Source: Asterionellopsis glacialis
Taxonomy: Eukaryota > Bacillariophyta > Plagiogrammaphyceae > Rhaphoneidales > Asterionellopsidaceae
Reading direction: 5' to 3'
Assembly: GCA_014885115.2 (NCBI GenBank)
Contig: WKLE02001048.1
Location: 42,745 to 106,744 of the forward strand
Length of the DNA: 64,000 nt
Below, in pieces: positions 1-10,858 of this stretch. Positions within the stretch are counted from its first letter, which is position 1. Every line of letters starts with the position of its first letter. Position numbers and translations under genes: made by a program. The notes below the pieces were generated by a model. It was not told where the DNA came from, did not search any database, and worked only from the letters and a program-made list of their open reading frames with translations.

Positions 1-639
1 GCTGAATGGGAGAATTGTGATAATTATCGATCTAAGAATGGTTGGAAAGGACAGGATCTGGTTCATGGGAAAAATGCACCTGTACGAATTCTTGAATATC
101 GCGTCAAATATGGCAGTGGCGAAGGAACAAACGGATTGAAATGTGGAGGAGTTGGGACTACATTACTAGGTGTCGCATTATTTACAAAGTATGCGGAATC
201 TCATAAAGGGTATTGTCATGGTGGTTCCATGTGTAGGTAAGTGACTCATCCAGTTTTCTCTAATAAACCTTCTAAATAAAGTCGACAAATGATACCATTC
301 TCACGAGAGCGATAATCTGAATTTTTGGTCAATAAAAGTGTAATGGATGATCTAATTGGATGGTGTGCGTTCCTAGTGACGGGAGAATGTCGTCCATGGA
401 CTGGGTTTACAGTACAAGTCAATACAAGTTTGAAACGACCAATCGAAGTTGGATCATATTTAATCGTGAGAGCAAAAATAGTGAAAGTCGAACGACGAAA
501 AGTACATATAGAAGCAGAACTAGATGATCCTCGTGGAAACGAAGAAGAAGAGCTTGTCGATACTCTAGGGGAGAGTGACCTAATTCATGCAAGTGCAGAA
601 GGATTAGTTATTATTAATCGCGGTGTTCTCCCAGAATAA
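1..639 (+). CDS. Hotdog-fold thioesterase (PaaI/THEM-like), 5' partial
   Basis: The 3' end of a two-exon gene, with exons <1..236 and 339..639. The intron at 237-338 is GT-AG with a GTAAGT donor. Joining the exons restores a continuous hotdog-domain sequence, HGGSMCSVMDDLIGWCAFL, which is the central helix of 4HBT-type acyl-CoA thioesterases (HGG followed by a short helix and GW). The strand motifs FTVQVNTSLKRPIEVGSYL and IVKVERRKVHIEAELDD follow, as expected for the family. Such enzymes hydrolyse acyl-CoA thioesters; the substrate cannot be read here. The acidic insert after LDDPRGN is a local variation. The N-terminus lies outside the window, so targeting is unknown. The gene converges on the methyltransferase gene, with only 55 bp between stop codons. 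Confidence 0.8.
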
Positions 640-694
640 ACTACAGAACTTTCTTGACTCGCTAACTCCATTATGAACTTGAATCATTATCGTG

Positions 695-1540
695 TCATGT
701 CGACGGTTTTACATCTAAAGCAATCATCGGTACTGGAAATATTTCGTCTGGAAAATTGTCTTGCATTTCTTTCGACACTACTCGTAATCCAGCTCTATCA
801 AATATTTTCATCAAATAGTTAACACTTCTGGTAACACTGGCATCGTCACTATCCACAACAAAGTCTTCTTCTGAACACGTATTTTCCTTTATGCATATCA
901 ATCCACCAGGTTTCAAGCCTTTGCCACATCGTTTTAGAAAGTCTACACAATCATCATCAGTCAAATAACAAAACACCCACTGTATCCAAATAATTGTGTA
1001 ATTGTCAGCCTTGGGAGTCCAATCTTGTAGTCCAAGACAATAATACCGACACTTGGCTGCACCTGCATCACCAATATATTCAGGTGCTTCAGCTAGTAGC
1101 CGTGCTGATGATTCGACAAGGTCGCATCGTGTCACTCCCAGGGGGAGAAGCAATCCTTTTGATACTCTGCCGATGCCAGCTCCACATTCTGCTGCAGCAC
1201 CAGTCGTCCAATCACGATCCTTTTCCTTTCCGAGTTTATTAATAAATTGTCGAGAACCTTCCAAGTCTAAGTCCGATATAGAAGCAAAGCCACCCAATAC
1301 ACCATCCAAAGATGCAGGACAATTGGACTCGTAGTAATCAGCTGCTCGTTCATACCATTCCTGTCGAGCGGTCGGTACTTTCCAACCCTGAACCTCCGCC
1401 AGTTCCTCTACAGATTCGTACTGTCTCCCTTCAGAATCTGTGCCAACCATTTTATCACCATCGTTTAGTTTTGGAAAATCATTGATAACATCATCGGCCG
1501 AAGTATCATCCAAGGCCTCAGATTTTGCATTCGTCGTCAT
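695..1540 (-). CDS. Alpha-N-terminal Xaa-Pro-Lys N-methyltransferase (NTMT1/METTL11 family)
   Basis: A single-exon 281-residue SAM-dependent methyltransferase. The family normally methylates the exposed alpha-amino group of proteins starting X-Pro-Lys after Met removal. Visible signatures are the SAM-binding block ECGAGIGRVSKGLLLP, the acidic CDLVE that ends strand 2, IIWIQWVFCYLTDDD (matching WIQWV..LTD of NTMT1), IKEN, and a C-terminal SVTRS segment that in NTMT1 lines the peptide groove. The first 50 residues are an acidic linker-like extension absent from the compact animal enzyme. I chose the ATG at 1540 because the open frame upstream offers only a TTG. A hydrophobic short ORF with its own ATG (1561-1764) ends 20 bp upstream and may act as a uORF. 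Confidence 0.88.
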   Translation of the reverse strand: MTTNAKSEALDDTSADDVINDFPKLNDGDKMVGTDSEGRQYESVEELAEVQGWKVPTARQEWYERAADYYESNCPASLDGVLGGFASISDLDLEGSRQFINKLGKEKDRDWTTGAAAECGAGIGRVSKGLLLPLGVTRCDLVESSARLLAEAPEYIGDAGAAKCRYYCLGLQDWTPKADNYTIIWIQWVFCYLTDDDCVDFLKRCGKGLKPGGLICIKENTCSEEDFVVDSDDASVTRSVNYLMKIFDRAGLRVVSKEMQDNFPDEIFPVPMIALDVKPST

Positions 1541-2017
1541 GGCGTTTGCGGTTTTCAAGTTTATTCTTTTTGATTTTCTGTTTGCAAGAAGGTTATTGGC
1601 TGCGCGGTGCCTGTGAAAGTTTCAAGTTGAGGTTTCTTCCTGATGAGAGAGGAATCAAGAATACGGAATTCAATATTGCTCACAGTTTTCGTATTTTCAA
1701 CCGTCTCTCCATCAACCCATATCAGAAATAGGGAGAATGCCAAGCAAAACAAAAAAATAGACATGATATTATGAAATGGTGAAATGGTGGAACAGTTTCC
1801 AAAGAGATCCTAGAGAGAATCTCTATCAAAAGCAAAAACATTGGGACCATGATACCTATTGTCAATAAAGTTCATTTCATTATCACTCCTAAATTTTATT
1901 TTTTAACACACGTAACAGTTTATATCTGGTCCAAGTCAAGGTAGGTCAATTTTATTTGACATGTTTGCTCTTGCTTTATTTTTCGCAACGTATTCTCCAA
2001 ATTACGAAATTAGTCAT
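1541..2017. other. Intergenic region between methyltransferase and SOD genes
   Basis: Both neighbours are on the minus strand, so this is the 5' flank of the methyltransferase gene and the 3' flank of the SOD gene. A 67-codon minus-strand ORF with an ATG at 1764 (stop at 1561) is the only structure seen. Its first 20 residues are very hydrophobic. Confidence 0.6.
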
Positions 2018-3164
2018 CTAAATCTTTCCAGCGGCCTTCTGTGCTGCGAGAAGACGAGCTTCAACGACATCCCAGTTGATAATGTCCCAGATTGCGTTAA
2101 CATAGTTGGGGCGGACATTCCTGTAGTCCACGTAGTAAGCATGCTCCTACAAAATAACGTGTGAATCGACAAAAAAAGAGATTGTCATGAGACCACCGTA
2201 CTTGTACAGGCATACTTTGTGCGTTACCGCCATATTGTGATCCATCCTAATTGATTTTTCAAGCGAAACAAATGTTTTTAAAAACTTACCCACACATCAA
2301 TACCAGCAAGAGGTACAAGTCCAGTGGTGGCTTGGAGAGGGTCCTGGTTGGCACATGTAGCACCCTCAATGGCGCCAGTCTTGGGGTTGTACCCAAGCCA
2401 TCCCCATCCAGATCCCTGCACAGCAATAGTTTGAGCACTCAACTCTGCCTTCATCTTGTCAAAATCACCGAAACAACATTTGATCATATCACCCAAGGCC
2501 CCATCTGTAGGTGCCTTGAAGGCTTCAGGAGCAGCAAGATTCTCCCAAAACAAAGTATGATTGACATGCCCACCACCATTGAATTTAAGAGCACCCTGAA
2601 GTGCAATGATTCCAGAAACATCACCAGCTGAAACAGCAGCATCCAATTTTTCCAAGGAAGCGTTCAAGTTGGTCACTGCGAGATGTATGTGTAGATATTA
2701 GTTTAGTGCAGACATGACACTTCTTGATGAGTGAAACTATTTCATCTAAAAAAGGGAAAACAAAACTCGGTACTATCACGGATCATTAAAACAAAGACTG
2801 CAATCAAATTACTCACCGTAAGTGTTGTGGTGCTTAGAGTGATGAAGTTCCATCGTTTCAGCCGAAACCACGGCTGCAATTAAAAATGAACGAAGCAAGC
2901 AAACAGAAAGCATATATTAATGAGATACTGGATCAAAATATTCCAATCTAAAACTGTAAGTTTTACTCGGCCAAACATCTGCCACTTACGTTCAAGAGCG
3001 GCATAGTCATATGGCAAATCAGGAAGTTCATGCTTTCCTCCTGAAGGAGCAGCCGACAAGTATGCAGCAGCCGACTTGGCCACTTTGTCAGGAAGTGCGG
3101 AAGAGCGAAGGTTTGCTGCTGCACGAAGGCTTGAACCGATGATTTTGCTACCGCTGGATGCCAT
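2018..3164 (-). CDS. Manganese-type superoxide dismutase, organelle-targeted
   Basis: A four-exon gene with coding exons 2990..3164, 2817..2873, 2290..2675 and 2018..2146, all joined at GT-AG introns, giving 248 residues. The enzyme dismutates superoxide to hydrogen peroxide and oxygen. The joined sequence shows [18 protein letters not shown] with the [10 protein letters not shown] ligand helix, [26 protein letters not shown], and the metal-site block [27 protein letters not shown] and the DVWEHAYY context point to the Mn rather than the Fe type. About 45 residues rich in Ala, Ser, Arg and Lys precede the domain and look like an organelle presequence. Diatom MnSODs may be plastid or mitochondrial, and the sequence does not decide between them. 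The gene is divergent from dephospho-CoA kinase, with 320 bp between start codons. Confidence 0.93.
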
Positions 3165-3484
3165 TGTTCAGATTCTTTTTGTCCAAACGATAGATTCGAA
3201 GATGATATGTGATGACGGTGCAGTGTCAGTATCGTCTCTGTTGGAAGAGAACAGTCTCGAAGTTCGCAAAACAATACCAAACTTTTCACCTCTTTTCACA
3301 GAAGATCCAGAAAACATCTCCTTAGAAGATCTTCAGATCTGTCCATCACCCGTTATTCTTTACATCATGATGACATCATGCATACGTGTTCCAATTATCA
3401 TCAAATCATTATTTTTCTTCGACTTGACATCCCAAATAATTTTCACATGCAGAAATGAGCCATTAAAAGTCGAAGCAACTGACG
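3165..3484. promoter_or_regulatory. Shared divergent 5' region of SOD and dephospho-CoA kinase genes
   Basis: About 320 bp separate the two ATGs, so both promoters must overlap here or lie in 5' UTRs. No specific transcription factor site could be supported by eye. Confidence 0.45.
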
Positions 3485-4536
3485 ATGACATTGGCGTTTC
3501 ATTTGGTAATACTTCTCGTAAACTCAATCATAGCGAATGTTGCGGGGTGGGGAACTGCTTCTCTTGGATTGAATCGATATAGAAACGTTTTGGAATTTCA
3601 AAGTCAATCATCACTCGCACTAGCAATGAGCAAATCCGAAGAAGAACAAGAAAGGAAAGTAAAAGTTCTGGGAGTTTGTGGTGGGATCGGTTCTGGAAAA
3701 AGTCAAGCCTGTAAACTCTTGGTCTCGGAGCTTGGGTGTATGACTCATATAGGTGAGTTCATTGCATACGTCTCACCACAAGATATTAACTCTTGAGCTT
3801 TGCTAAGAATAATCTTGCGGATATTATTTCTGCATATTTTCGAAAACAGATGCCGACACCACAGCGCATGTAGTTTATGAACCAGGCAGTAAAGCACTGG
3901 AAGAAATTGCTGAATTATTCGGATCAGACATATTGCTAGAGAATGGTCAAATTGATCGGAAAAAGCTAGGAAGTATTGTATTTGCAGATAAAGCTGCAAT
4001 GTCGGTAGGTCCCAAGAAAGAATACTGTACACATTCTTTAATACAAAGATTTATGTCTTCTAACATTCTTTGGACACTCAAATTATTTTTCATATTTGCA
4101 GCAACTGGAGCATATTGTTTGGCCTCATGTGAAAACGGTAATTCAACAACGCATAAAAGAGTTGCGGTCAAACAGTGCCAATAATGATAAAATTCCTGTA
4201 ATTGTTTTGGAAGCAGCCATGTTGTTAGATGCCGAATGGGATGATTTGTTAGATGGCCTTTGGATCGTCACAACGCCACCAGAAATGGCCTTGGATCGTC
4301 TAGTGACCAATCGTGATCTGAGTACAGAGGAAGCACAAAAACGCATGGATGCTCAGGCAACACGTCGGGGTGTTGGAAATCTAGCAGAAGAAGTGGAAAA
4401 TGGTGTTGTAACGTGTGTCATTGAAAACAAAGGGTCTATAGAAGATTTGACTACCTCACTTGAAGAAGCGTTATGTGATCCTACAGCTTGGACAAATCCT
4501 CCCGTGATAAGCCACATCGAAACTGAAGATCGATAG
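3485..4536 (+). CDS. Dephospho-CoA kinase (CoaE-like)
   Basis: Three exons (3485..3752, 3850..4004, 4102..4536) with introns of 97 bp each. The enzyme catalyses the last step of coenzyme A synthesis, phosphorylating the 3'-OH of dephospho-CoA. Evidence is the P-loop GVCGGIGSGKSQACKLL, then DADTTAHVVYEPGSKALEEI directly after the first splice (the CoaE motif D-A-D..AH), the IVFADKAAM segment, WPHV, the lid block VTTPPEMALDRLVTNR and QATRRG. Two starts are possible. The ATG at 3485 adds 47 residues with a hydrophobic stretch (FHLVILLVNSIIANVAG) that could be a signal anchor or organelle leader. The ATG at 3626 (MSKSEEEQERK) would give a cytosolic protein. I list the longer form, but the start is uncertain. 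Confidence 0.9.
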
Positions 4537-4690
4537 ATCCAAGTTGAGTAGATCAACCTCGATTTTTATAATGAAAACACTTTCTCTCATCACTCCTCCA
4601 ATTCGTAAACTCACGCCATATTATTTTAATTAGCCCAGTTCATATTAGATTTTTTGAAGTATCAAGATGCAACATCCACGCTCTGATTCT

Positions 4691-6378
4691 TTACATGAAC
4701 TTTCCAAACTCGCCTGATAAATCACTGTTTGCCATCTCAAATCTCTCGACAATGGTGCTATAAGTAGGTGAATTCAGTAAGTTCATATTCAATTTGTGTT
4801 CAATGAAAATTTTGAAGAAGCATCGAAAAGTTAAGCAGTCGAGAAAAGAAGAACTTACCATAATCGAGCTTGTGTACTTGGGATTTCAAGTAAACTTTGA
4901 CGGAGATTTCCCACATCTGTCTTTTCTAAAAGCGCTGTTACTGCATAGCTCAATCTTTTTTGTCTTCGGTAAGCAGGATAGTCCTCAGATATTCTTCTAA
5001 AACCAGTACCTGACGATTCTTCTAAAAACGCTGCTGTAGATTCTAACAAAAATTTCGATGGCCACTTCTTATGGTGTGGTAATAAGGATAGTAATTCGGC
5101 TTGGACTGACTTTCTTGTTATTCGGAGGTAATCATCAATGCAAATCCACAATTGTTCCTCCAATTCATCAGACGAAAACTTGGAATGATTATCGATCTCT
5201 GGATGGGGTGTCGGCTTATGCAGTATCCCATAGTCTGCCAATTGATATTCCAATGACGTTTCTTCTTTTGTTGTTATCGTGTCACTGAAATCTGACGATG
5301 AATCATACGTAACTTTTGTGTCCTCAAGGTCTACTGGATTTACTGTTTTGGAATAAGGAGCCAATGGCAATACCTTCAAGAGATTAGAACCAACAACATC
5401 AGACTTGGAAAGATCCTCTCGGTCAGGTACAGGAAGTTTTATTGTTTCGTCGTATTCGTAATCTTGATAGCGAAATGACTCTGTGATTGCGTTTGATCTC
5501 AATGATGATACTTCCTCCTCCATTTCCTTTGCGGCGCTGTCTGTTTCTAAACAATCTTGATATATTTCTTCTGTGTCGGGTAATAATTGGACATCTGCAA
5601 GTGCATATGGTACCTCTCTTATTGCCTTGGTTACAACAAAACGATCTAAAGCTTGTACAAGTAGAAGTAGATTACCATCACTCATACGTCGATAGTCTAC
5701 AATCCGAAGAAGTGACCCAATGACAGCCGAACCCGTTTCCGATGAATCATTCTTTTCCATCGATTTGGTCATAAACTCTTTTTCTTGTTGCCAACTTTTG
5801 AGTTTATATTTTTCATTAGACTCTTTTAAGCTTTTCGAACCGCCCTCTAAAAACAAGTGTCCAAAGTAATATGGTTCATCACGATTTAATATCGTTTCAA
5901 ACATATTCGTATACAGTGTTTCATGAACAATAAGAACATTGGATCGACCAGGTAATTCTGTCCATGATACTCTCCAAAGAGGTAAATTATGAATGATGCC
6001 AGATTCTGATATGGTAGTAAGCATGTCATCATTGTCACTAGCACTACTATAAAATGATTTTTGAAGTGACCGTACAATTTCCATTTTTCGTTTAAATGCT
6101 TCATCTTTCATTTCTTGTTTGAATTTAGCCTCTTCCATTTTTCGTGTTGCTTTTTCTATATCATTTTCGTCACCCAAGAAATCGTCGTCATCATTCTCAT
6201 CATCACGATTATTTCCAGCAGATCTTGCCTCCAACAAGGGGAAATCATTGCGTTTACTCAAGGACAGTCTTGACTCGCATAGTGATGGCGAAATAAATGA
6301 ATATGATGGAGATATTAATAATGAAGTGGGAAAAAGGAGAAAGAGGGCGGCATTGGTGACGTCGGCGATGATCTTCAT
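4691..6378 (-). CDS. LON substrate-binding-domain protein with plastid-like leader
   Basis: Two exons (4859..6378 and 4691..4757) giving 528 residues. The 101-bp intron is supported by a GTAAGT donor and an in-frame last exon coding the tail CTIVERFEMANSD to the stop. It begins with a hydrophobic signal (MKIIADVTNAALFLLFPTSL) followed by SYSFISPS, reminiscent of the Phe-containing cleavage motif of diatom plastid presequences. After an acidic linker comes a LON N-terminal (PUA-like) domain: LPLWRVSWTELPG near its start, RDEPYYFGHLFLEGG and VIGSLLRIVDYRRMSDGNLL. No AAA or protease domain follows, so this is a stand-alone LON-domain protein, as found in bacteria and plastids, whose role is poorly known. 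The rest of the protein is acidic and not recognised. Confidence 0.8.
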
Positions 6379-7039
6379 GGTGCGGTGTTTTTAGCTTTCT
6401 TTCTGCCTCATCAATTATTATTGTCTTTGTATGTAGGCCTTGTCGATTGTCGGTTGGTTTGTATGAGCGAATTTTGTGACTTGAAAATTCTTCGGATTCT
6501 TTGCCACGGATGTAAATGAAAACATACCCGGATGTATCATCAAAAAATACGGAGTCTAAAAATCACCCCATTTTTCAAAAAAGTGCATGTGAGTANNNNN
6601 NNNNNNNNNNNNNNNNNNNNNNNNNNNNNNNNNNNNNNNNNNNNNNNNNNNNNNNNNNNNNNNNNNNNNNNNNNNNGGATGAAAAATTTACTAATTATTA
6701 ATACCTGTACCATAAATACCATGTATGTGATATTAAAATTTTTACTTATGCGATCAGCATTTGTTCCTAAAAGCTCGTTTACGTCTTGCTCTACCAGGTA
6801 CATACAATTATACCTACCTAAGCTTATGTAGAAGAATTGAAAAAAGCATGCAGAAATTTCTATATAATATAATAGAAATATTGCTTGCTTTTGTCATTCA
6901 AACCCCTCAATAAAACGCACCGATTACAGTTGGTTGCACAATCGAATCAGAGCGTGTTGTTGGTACTGTCATAGTCAAGGTTGCACCCTTTCGAGGAATC
7001 TGAGGAACGATATTGATTAGTTAACATTGATACAAAATC
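6379..7039. other. Divergent intergenic region containing an assembly gap
   Basis: This lies between the start codons of the LON-domain and VTT genes. An 81-base run of N occupies 6596-6676. The remaining sequence is AT-rich with no supported gene. Confidence 0.7.
6596..6676. other. Assembly gap (81 N)
   Basis: An unresolved run of N. Short open frames that cross it are meaningless. Confidence 0.99.
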
Positions 7040-8337
7040 ATGTCAAAACGAAGTGATAGCATCAGTGAAGCGCAGAGCAGAGGTGGCAGTGACCATAAGA
7101 AGAAAAAGGCGTTGCATGTGGACAGTGGCGAGGTCACAGACATAACAACAAATATGAATAATAACATCCATCAAGAAGTAGACGATGGCAACCCCTCCAA
7201 AAAGAATAAAAGATCTAGATTTTCTGCGTCATCAATATCAGGAAAACAAATTGTGGGCATGACAGTTCTATTCACTATTTTATTTTTTATTTATGATGCT
7301 ACGTTTACTCCCCCTGAAAAACGATTTTTAAAACCGGATTCTATTGATAGATTCTTACGTTGGGTACAAGAGCACCCATACAATGGTTTAGGAGCATTTT
7401 GTGTTACAATTGCTTTTTGTGTTGTCCTCATGATTCCTGTAGGGACGCCTCTGACGTTAGGTATGTGTACGAACAATGAATGCTAGTATCACAACAATTT
7501 GTACAGTCTTCTCACAGTCTTCCGATTCGTTTACTTCATATTTTTCTGATGTAGGATGTGGATATGTTTACAAGGGTGCGTATGGTTGGTATATAGGGAT
7601 TCCTCTAGCAACATTCATTTCCATGTTGGGATCGTTACTAGGGGCTGTCTTGTGCTTTCTTCTTGGAAGATATTTATTCCGCGACCGTGTGTTAAAGTGG
7701 AGTCGCAAGTATCCTCTCTTTGATGCTATTGATATCGGTAAGTTGTCATTGCCACATGCATTCAATTTCAATACTTTTTTTTAATTGGTGCTCATTGGTA
7801 TATTAACAACTGGTGCATGTTCTAATCTTTCCTTCATGTTTAGCTGTATCGGAGAATGGATTTAAAATAATGGCAATGCTGTATTTGACACCTATATTGC
7901 CTTTAGGACCTGTGAGTTATATGTGTGGAACAACAGCTATGGCTCTATCATCATTTGCATTCGCCAAGGTAGCAGCAACGCCATTGATGCTACTTTATGT
8001 ATTCATTGGCGCATCCTGTGGTACACTTATTGCTGATTCAAGTCATGATATAGCTGGACAATCTGCTGGTGAAGAGGCTGCACAAGTGGAAAATAATAAA
8101 ACTATGATTGTATTGGGAATTCTATTGAGTAGTGTTACAATTGGACTTGTATCTCGTTTTATCAAACAAGAATTATACAAAATCTTCGAAAGGCAAAAAC
8201 AAGATAAAAAGCAACTTGACGAGAATGCCATGACTGATTCTGATGGAGAAGGTGAAGATGGTACAGTTGAAATGGGTATGAAACCAAGACACCGGGTACA
8301 TCATCGAAGAACTGCACCAGCAACCCATACATCATAA
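7040..8337 (+). CDS. VTT-domain membrane protein (TVP38/TMEM64, SNARE-associated family)
   Basis: Three exons (7040..7460, 7555..7737, 7844..8337) giving 365 residues; both introns are GT-AG and about 100 bp. The N-terminal 70 residues are charged and probably cytosolic. The membrane part includes a first helix (IVGMTVLFTILFFIYDATF), VTIAFCVVLMIPVGTPLTLGCGYVYKGAYGW joined across intron 1, GIPLATFISMLGSLLGAVLCFLLGRYLF, and, after intron 2, the signature LYLTPILPLGPVSYMCGTT. These are the reentrant-loop motifs of the VTT family, to which the scramblases TMEM41B and VMP1 belong, so lipid handling in an endomembrane is plausible. The C-terminus is charged with a His- and Arg-rich end. The exact member (TMEM64 or TVP38 type) is inferred from length and motif style. 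Confidence 0.87.
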
Positions 8338-9000
8338 TCTTTACAACAACACCCGTCATCAACAAAAATCTTGTTGATGTTTGTTTAGCTTGAAGGGAAA
8401 TGTGCACATGTGTGCAGAGTCGAGTTTGAAGCTCTAAATCCCTTAACTGTATGAAATGAGTGAGCGTATCCACATCGATATTAAATTTAAAATTCTTTAA
8501 ACATCATTGGCGTCTTGAAGACTGTGAAATATTTTCCATAGACAAGTGGCGCTGTAATGATTTTCCCCGGAATTTTCATTCTAGAGTGCATGGAAAAATC
8601 CATATGGATTGCTTATTACACCTGCCATAGAGTTCTAAGGAATCATCAAGATGCATTTCGGATTCGGTACTTTCAAACTTATCAAGTCTTTTCTTTATCA
8701 TCCACGCTAGTGAGGACCTACAGGTTCTACAGAGGAAATATTTCGTGAAAAATGAGATATTTTTTGTGTTGTGTGTTTTCCAGCATTGCTCTGTCCGTCA
8801 TCCTTTTTCGAGTGAGTTTTAAACATGGATATTCATCGGCGTCATCGACGCCATCCATGTCTCGACATCAAAAAAATTAATGTATCTGACATCTAAAGGA
8901 TATTCTGCGTGAAGATATCTGCCAAGCAGTAGATACAGCAACTAATTCTTTTATTATTAAAATTTGCGTTACCTCACATGAAGATGCGGTACAATCGAAG
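8338..9000. other. Intergenic region, no supported feature
   Basis: AT-rich sequence between two plus-strand genes; it must hold the VTT 3' UTR and the ADAT2 promoter. Only short random frames are present. Confidence 0.6.
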
Positions 9001-9768
9001 ATGAGCAACAATAATCAAGAAAGCTGTTCCACTACTGAGAAAAATGAGGCCGAAACATCTTCTTGCGTAGCTACTCCTCAGCAGGAACACTACATGAGGG
9101 AAGCACTCAAAGTTGCTCAGGCAGCGCTATCTGTAGGAGAAGTACCTGTGGGGTGTGTGATTGTTTTACGGGAAAAGGATGTTATTGTATCCCATGGGGC
9201 AAATCAAGTGAATGCTACTCGTGACGCAACTCGCCATGCAGAAGTTGTCTCAATTGATCGAATGTTGACTGGAGGGATTGCATCAGACAAAGCCAAATTG
9301 CCAATGGAAACCATAGCAAAGTCTGCACATGGTGCTATTCCTTCTGATTCTGCGCTCCTGTCGGAAAAGATATACGAGGACAAGTGGATCAATGTTCCGG
9401 ATGACCCAGATCATTGGAAAAACACCTTCGGATGGGGCAGTGGTAGAACTTATGACACTGATGTCTTTCCTGACTGTGATCTATACGTGACTTGTGAACC
9501 TTGTATCATGTGTGCTGCTGCTTTGGCACGAGTTAAAATTGGAAGAGTTTTCTTTGGTTGTCGTAATGACCGTTTTGGTGGATGTGGATCTCTTCTTCAT
9601 CTGCACAAGAAAGATGCAATTCCCTCGAAAATGCATGAAGGGTACGCCATTTTTTCTGGAATTCTCGAAGACGAGGCAGTGTCACTCCTTCGATCGTTCT
9701 ACGACCGTGAAAATTTCCACGCGCCAGATGATAAGCGAAAACGAAAAGATACTAAAGCTCTGAGCTAA
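9001..9768 (+). CDS. tRNA adenosine-34 deaminase catalytic subunit (ADAT2/Tad2)
   Basis: An uninterrupted frame of 255 residues with a cytidine-deaminase fold. The family deaminates A34 to inosine in tRNA anticodons, usually as an ADAT2-ADAT3 heterodimer. Zinc and catalytic residues are visible: HAE at about 79-81 (ATRHAEVVSID) and CEPCIMC at about 166-171, followed by AALARVKIGRVFFGCRNDRFGGCGS, typical of ADAT2. The start of the domain, HYMREALKVAQAALSVGEVPVGCVIV, matches the family closely. Between the HAE and PCxxC motifs there are about 85 residues, roughly 50 more than usual, containing an acidic and aromatic insert (IYEDKWINVPDDPDHWKN). The C-terminus is basic (KRKRKDTK), perhaps for tRNA or nuclear import. 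Confidence 0.93.
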   Translation: MSNNNQESCSTTEKNEAETSSCVATPQQEHYMREALKVAQAALSVGEVPVGCVIVLREKDVIVSHGANQVNATRDATRHAEVVSIDRMLTGGIASDKAKLPMETIAKSAHGAIPSDSALLSEKIYEDKWINVPDDPDHWKNTFGWGSGRTYDTDVFPDCDLYVTCEPCIMCAAALARVKIGRVFFGCRNDRFGGCGSLLHLHKKDAIPSKMHEGYAIFSGILEDEAVSLLRSFYDRENFHAPDDKRKRKDTKALS

Positions 9769-9950
9769 ATTTTCTAAAATAGATCATTCAAAAATTATAA
9801 TAGAGGTAGTTATATATACCAGCAGTTACAGTCGAACATAAATTTCGCTAAACTGCACTTTCTTGTGCATAATGAAAATGACATCATATCAATCTACTTT
9901 CGTGGACATGAAACTCGAGTATTTGGTTATAAAAGAAATGTCTAGAATTT

Positions 9951-10858
9951 TCAATCAACGAGATGATGGATCTCTGGCTTGTTCAAAACCAAGGCATTAC
10001 ATCCCGAATGGAATTGAAGCTTGGTCTTCGTGGGCATATATTCGCTGAATATTTTCTCAGGATCAGAGCAACTAGGATCACAAGAAACTATAGCATCGGC
10101 TTGTCCCATCACCCGAGCAAACTTTCGAGCAGGCCTATAATGTGAAGATAAAATTCCAGAAAGAGAGTGAGACACTATTTATGTACTCTATCAAGAAAAC
10201 AATCCTTTCGTTTCGTTTGCGGCACGTACCTGGACATTTCCTCAGAAGTTCTTCTAATTATATCAATTTTGATATCATTATCAATATCAGTTTTGGCATT
10301 CAGCAGCTTTTGAAGTGCAAGTACACTATGGACTGTTACGTATTTCCGCTTCAGTCTTTCCGAACCAATAGATGGAATGCTCCATCTCTCTAACCCACGG
10401 CGACAGTGTCCTAACTTTGCCCACTGCTCAAGGACCTTGAGGTCTTTTTCTTCCCTGAATTTATTGTTTATAGGTTTGATTCTACAGCATGCACCATGAA
10501 TACGCATGAGGACACAAGTGTATGAATATGGGTTTTTATCATCGATCTGCCTTCTTTGCACCTCTTGTGCCACGTACAGAGCAGAATGCTTGAAAAATTC
10601 CAAATCTTTGTGGTCCCACCATATTTGCTCTTTTTCAGTATCTGGCATTTCGGAAGCTGGTGTAAATGGTGATCCCATAATCTCAACTTGAATCTTATTA
10701 TCTGGTCCCTCTTGAAAACGTACTTTACGGGATTGCTTTTTTTCGGCGATGGTATCTTGATCCACCTGATCTATCTTGTTGCTTGGTGTTGAGGAGTCGC
10801 ATCTTATGTTATCGGGTAGTACTCCATACTCTAGAATGGGGTTCGATTTAGTGCACAT
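9951..10858 (-). CDS. Uncharacterised RGLE-type protein
   Basis: Two exons (10230..10858 and 9951..10134) with a 95-bp GT-AG intron, giving 270 residues. I chose the ATG at 10858 because the frame extends upstream only to a TTG. The visible blocks are RKVRFQEG, an acidic aromatic WWDHKDLEFFKHSALYVAQE segment, CRRGLERWSIPSIGSERLKR, and, across the splice, SRPARKFARVMGQADAIVS. The combination of a (V)RF element, WW..(D)(L/F)..FK and C.RGLE resembles a protein family I associate with diatom genomes, but no biochemical function is known to me. No membrane segment or signal peptide is seen. It converges on the ADAT2 gene, with 182 bp between stops. Confidence 0.75.

Noticed and set aside
6516..6831. 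Frames running through the run of N at 6596-6676
   Set aside because: They consist partly of unknown residues and have no flanking signature.
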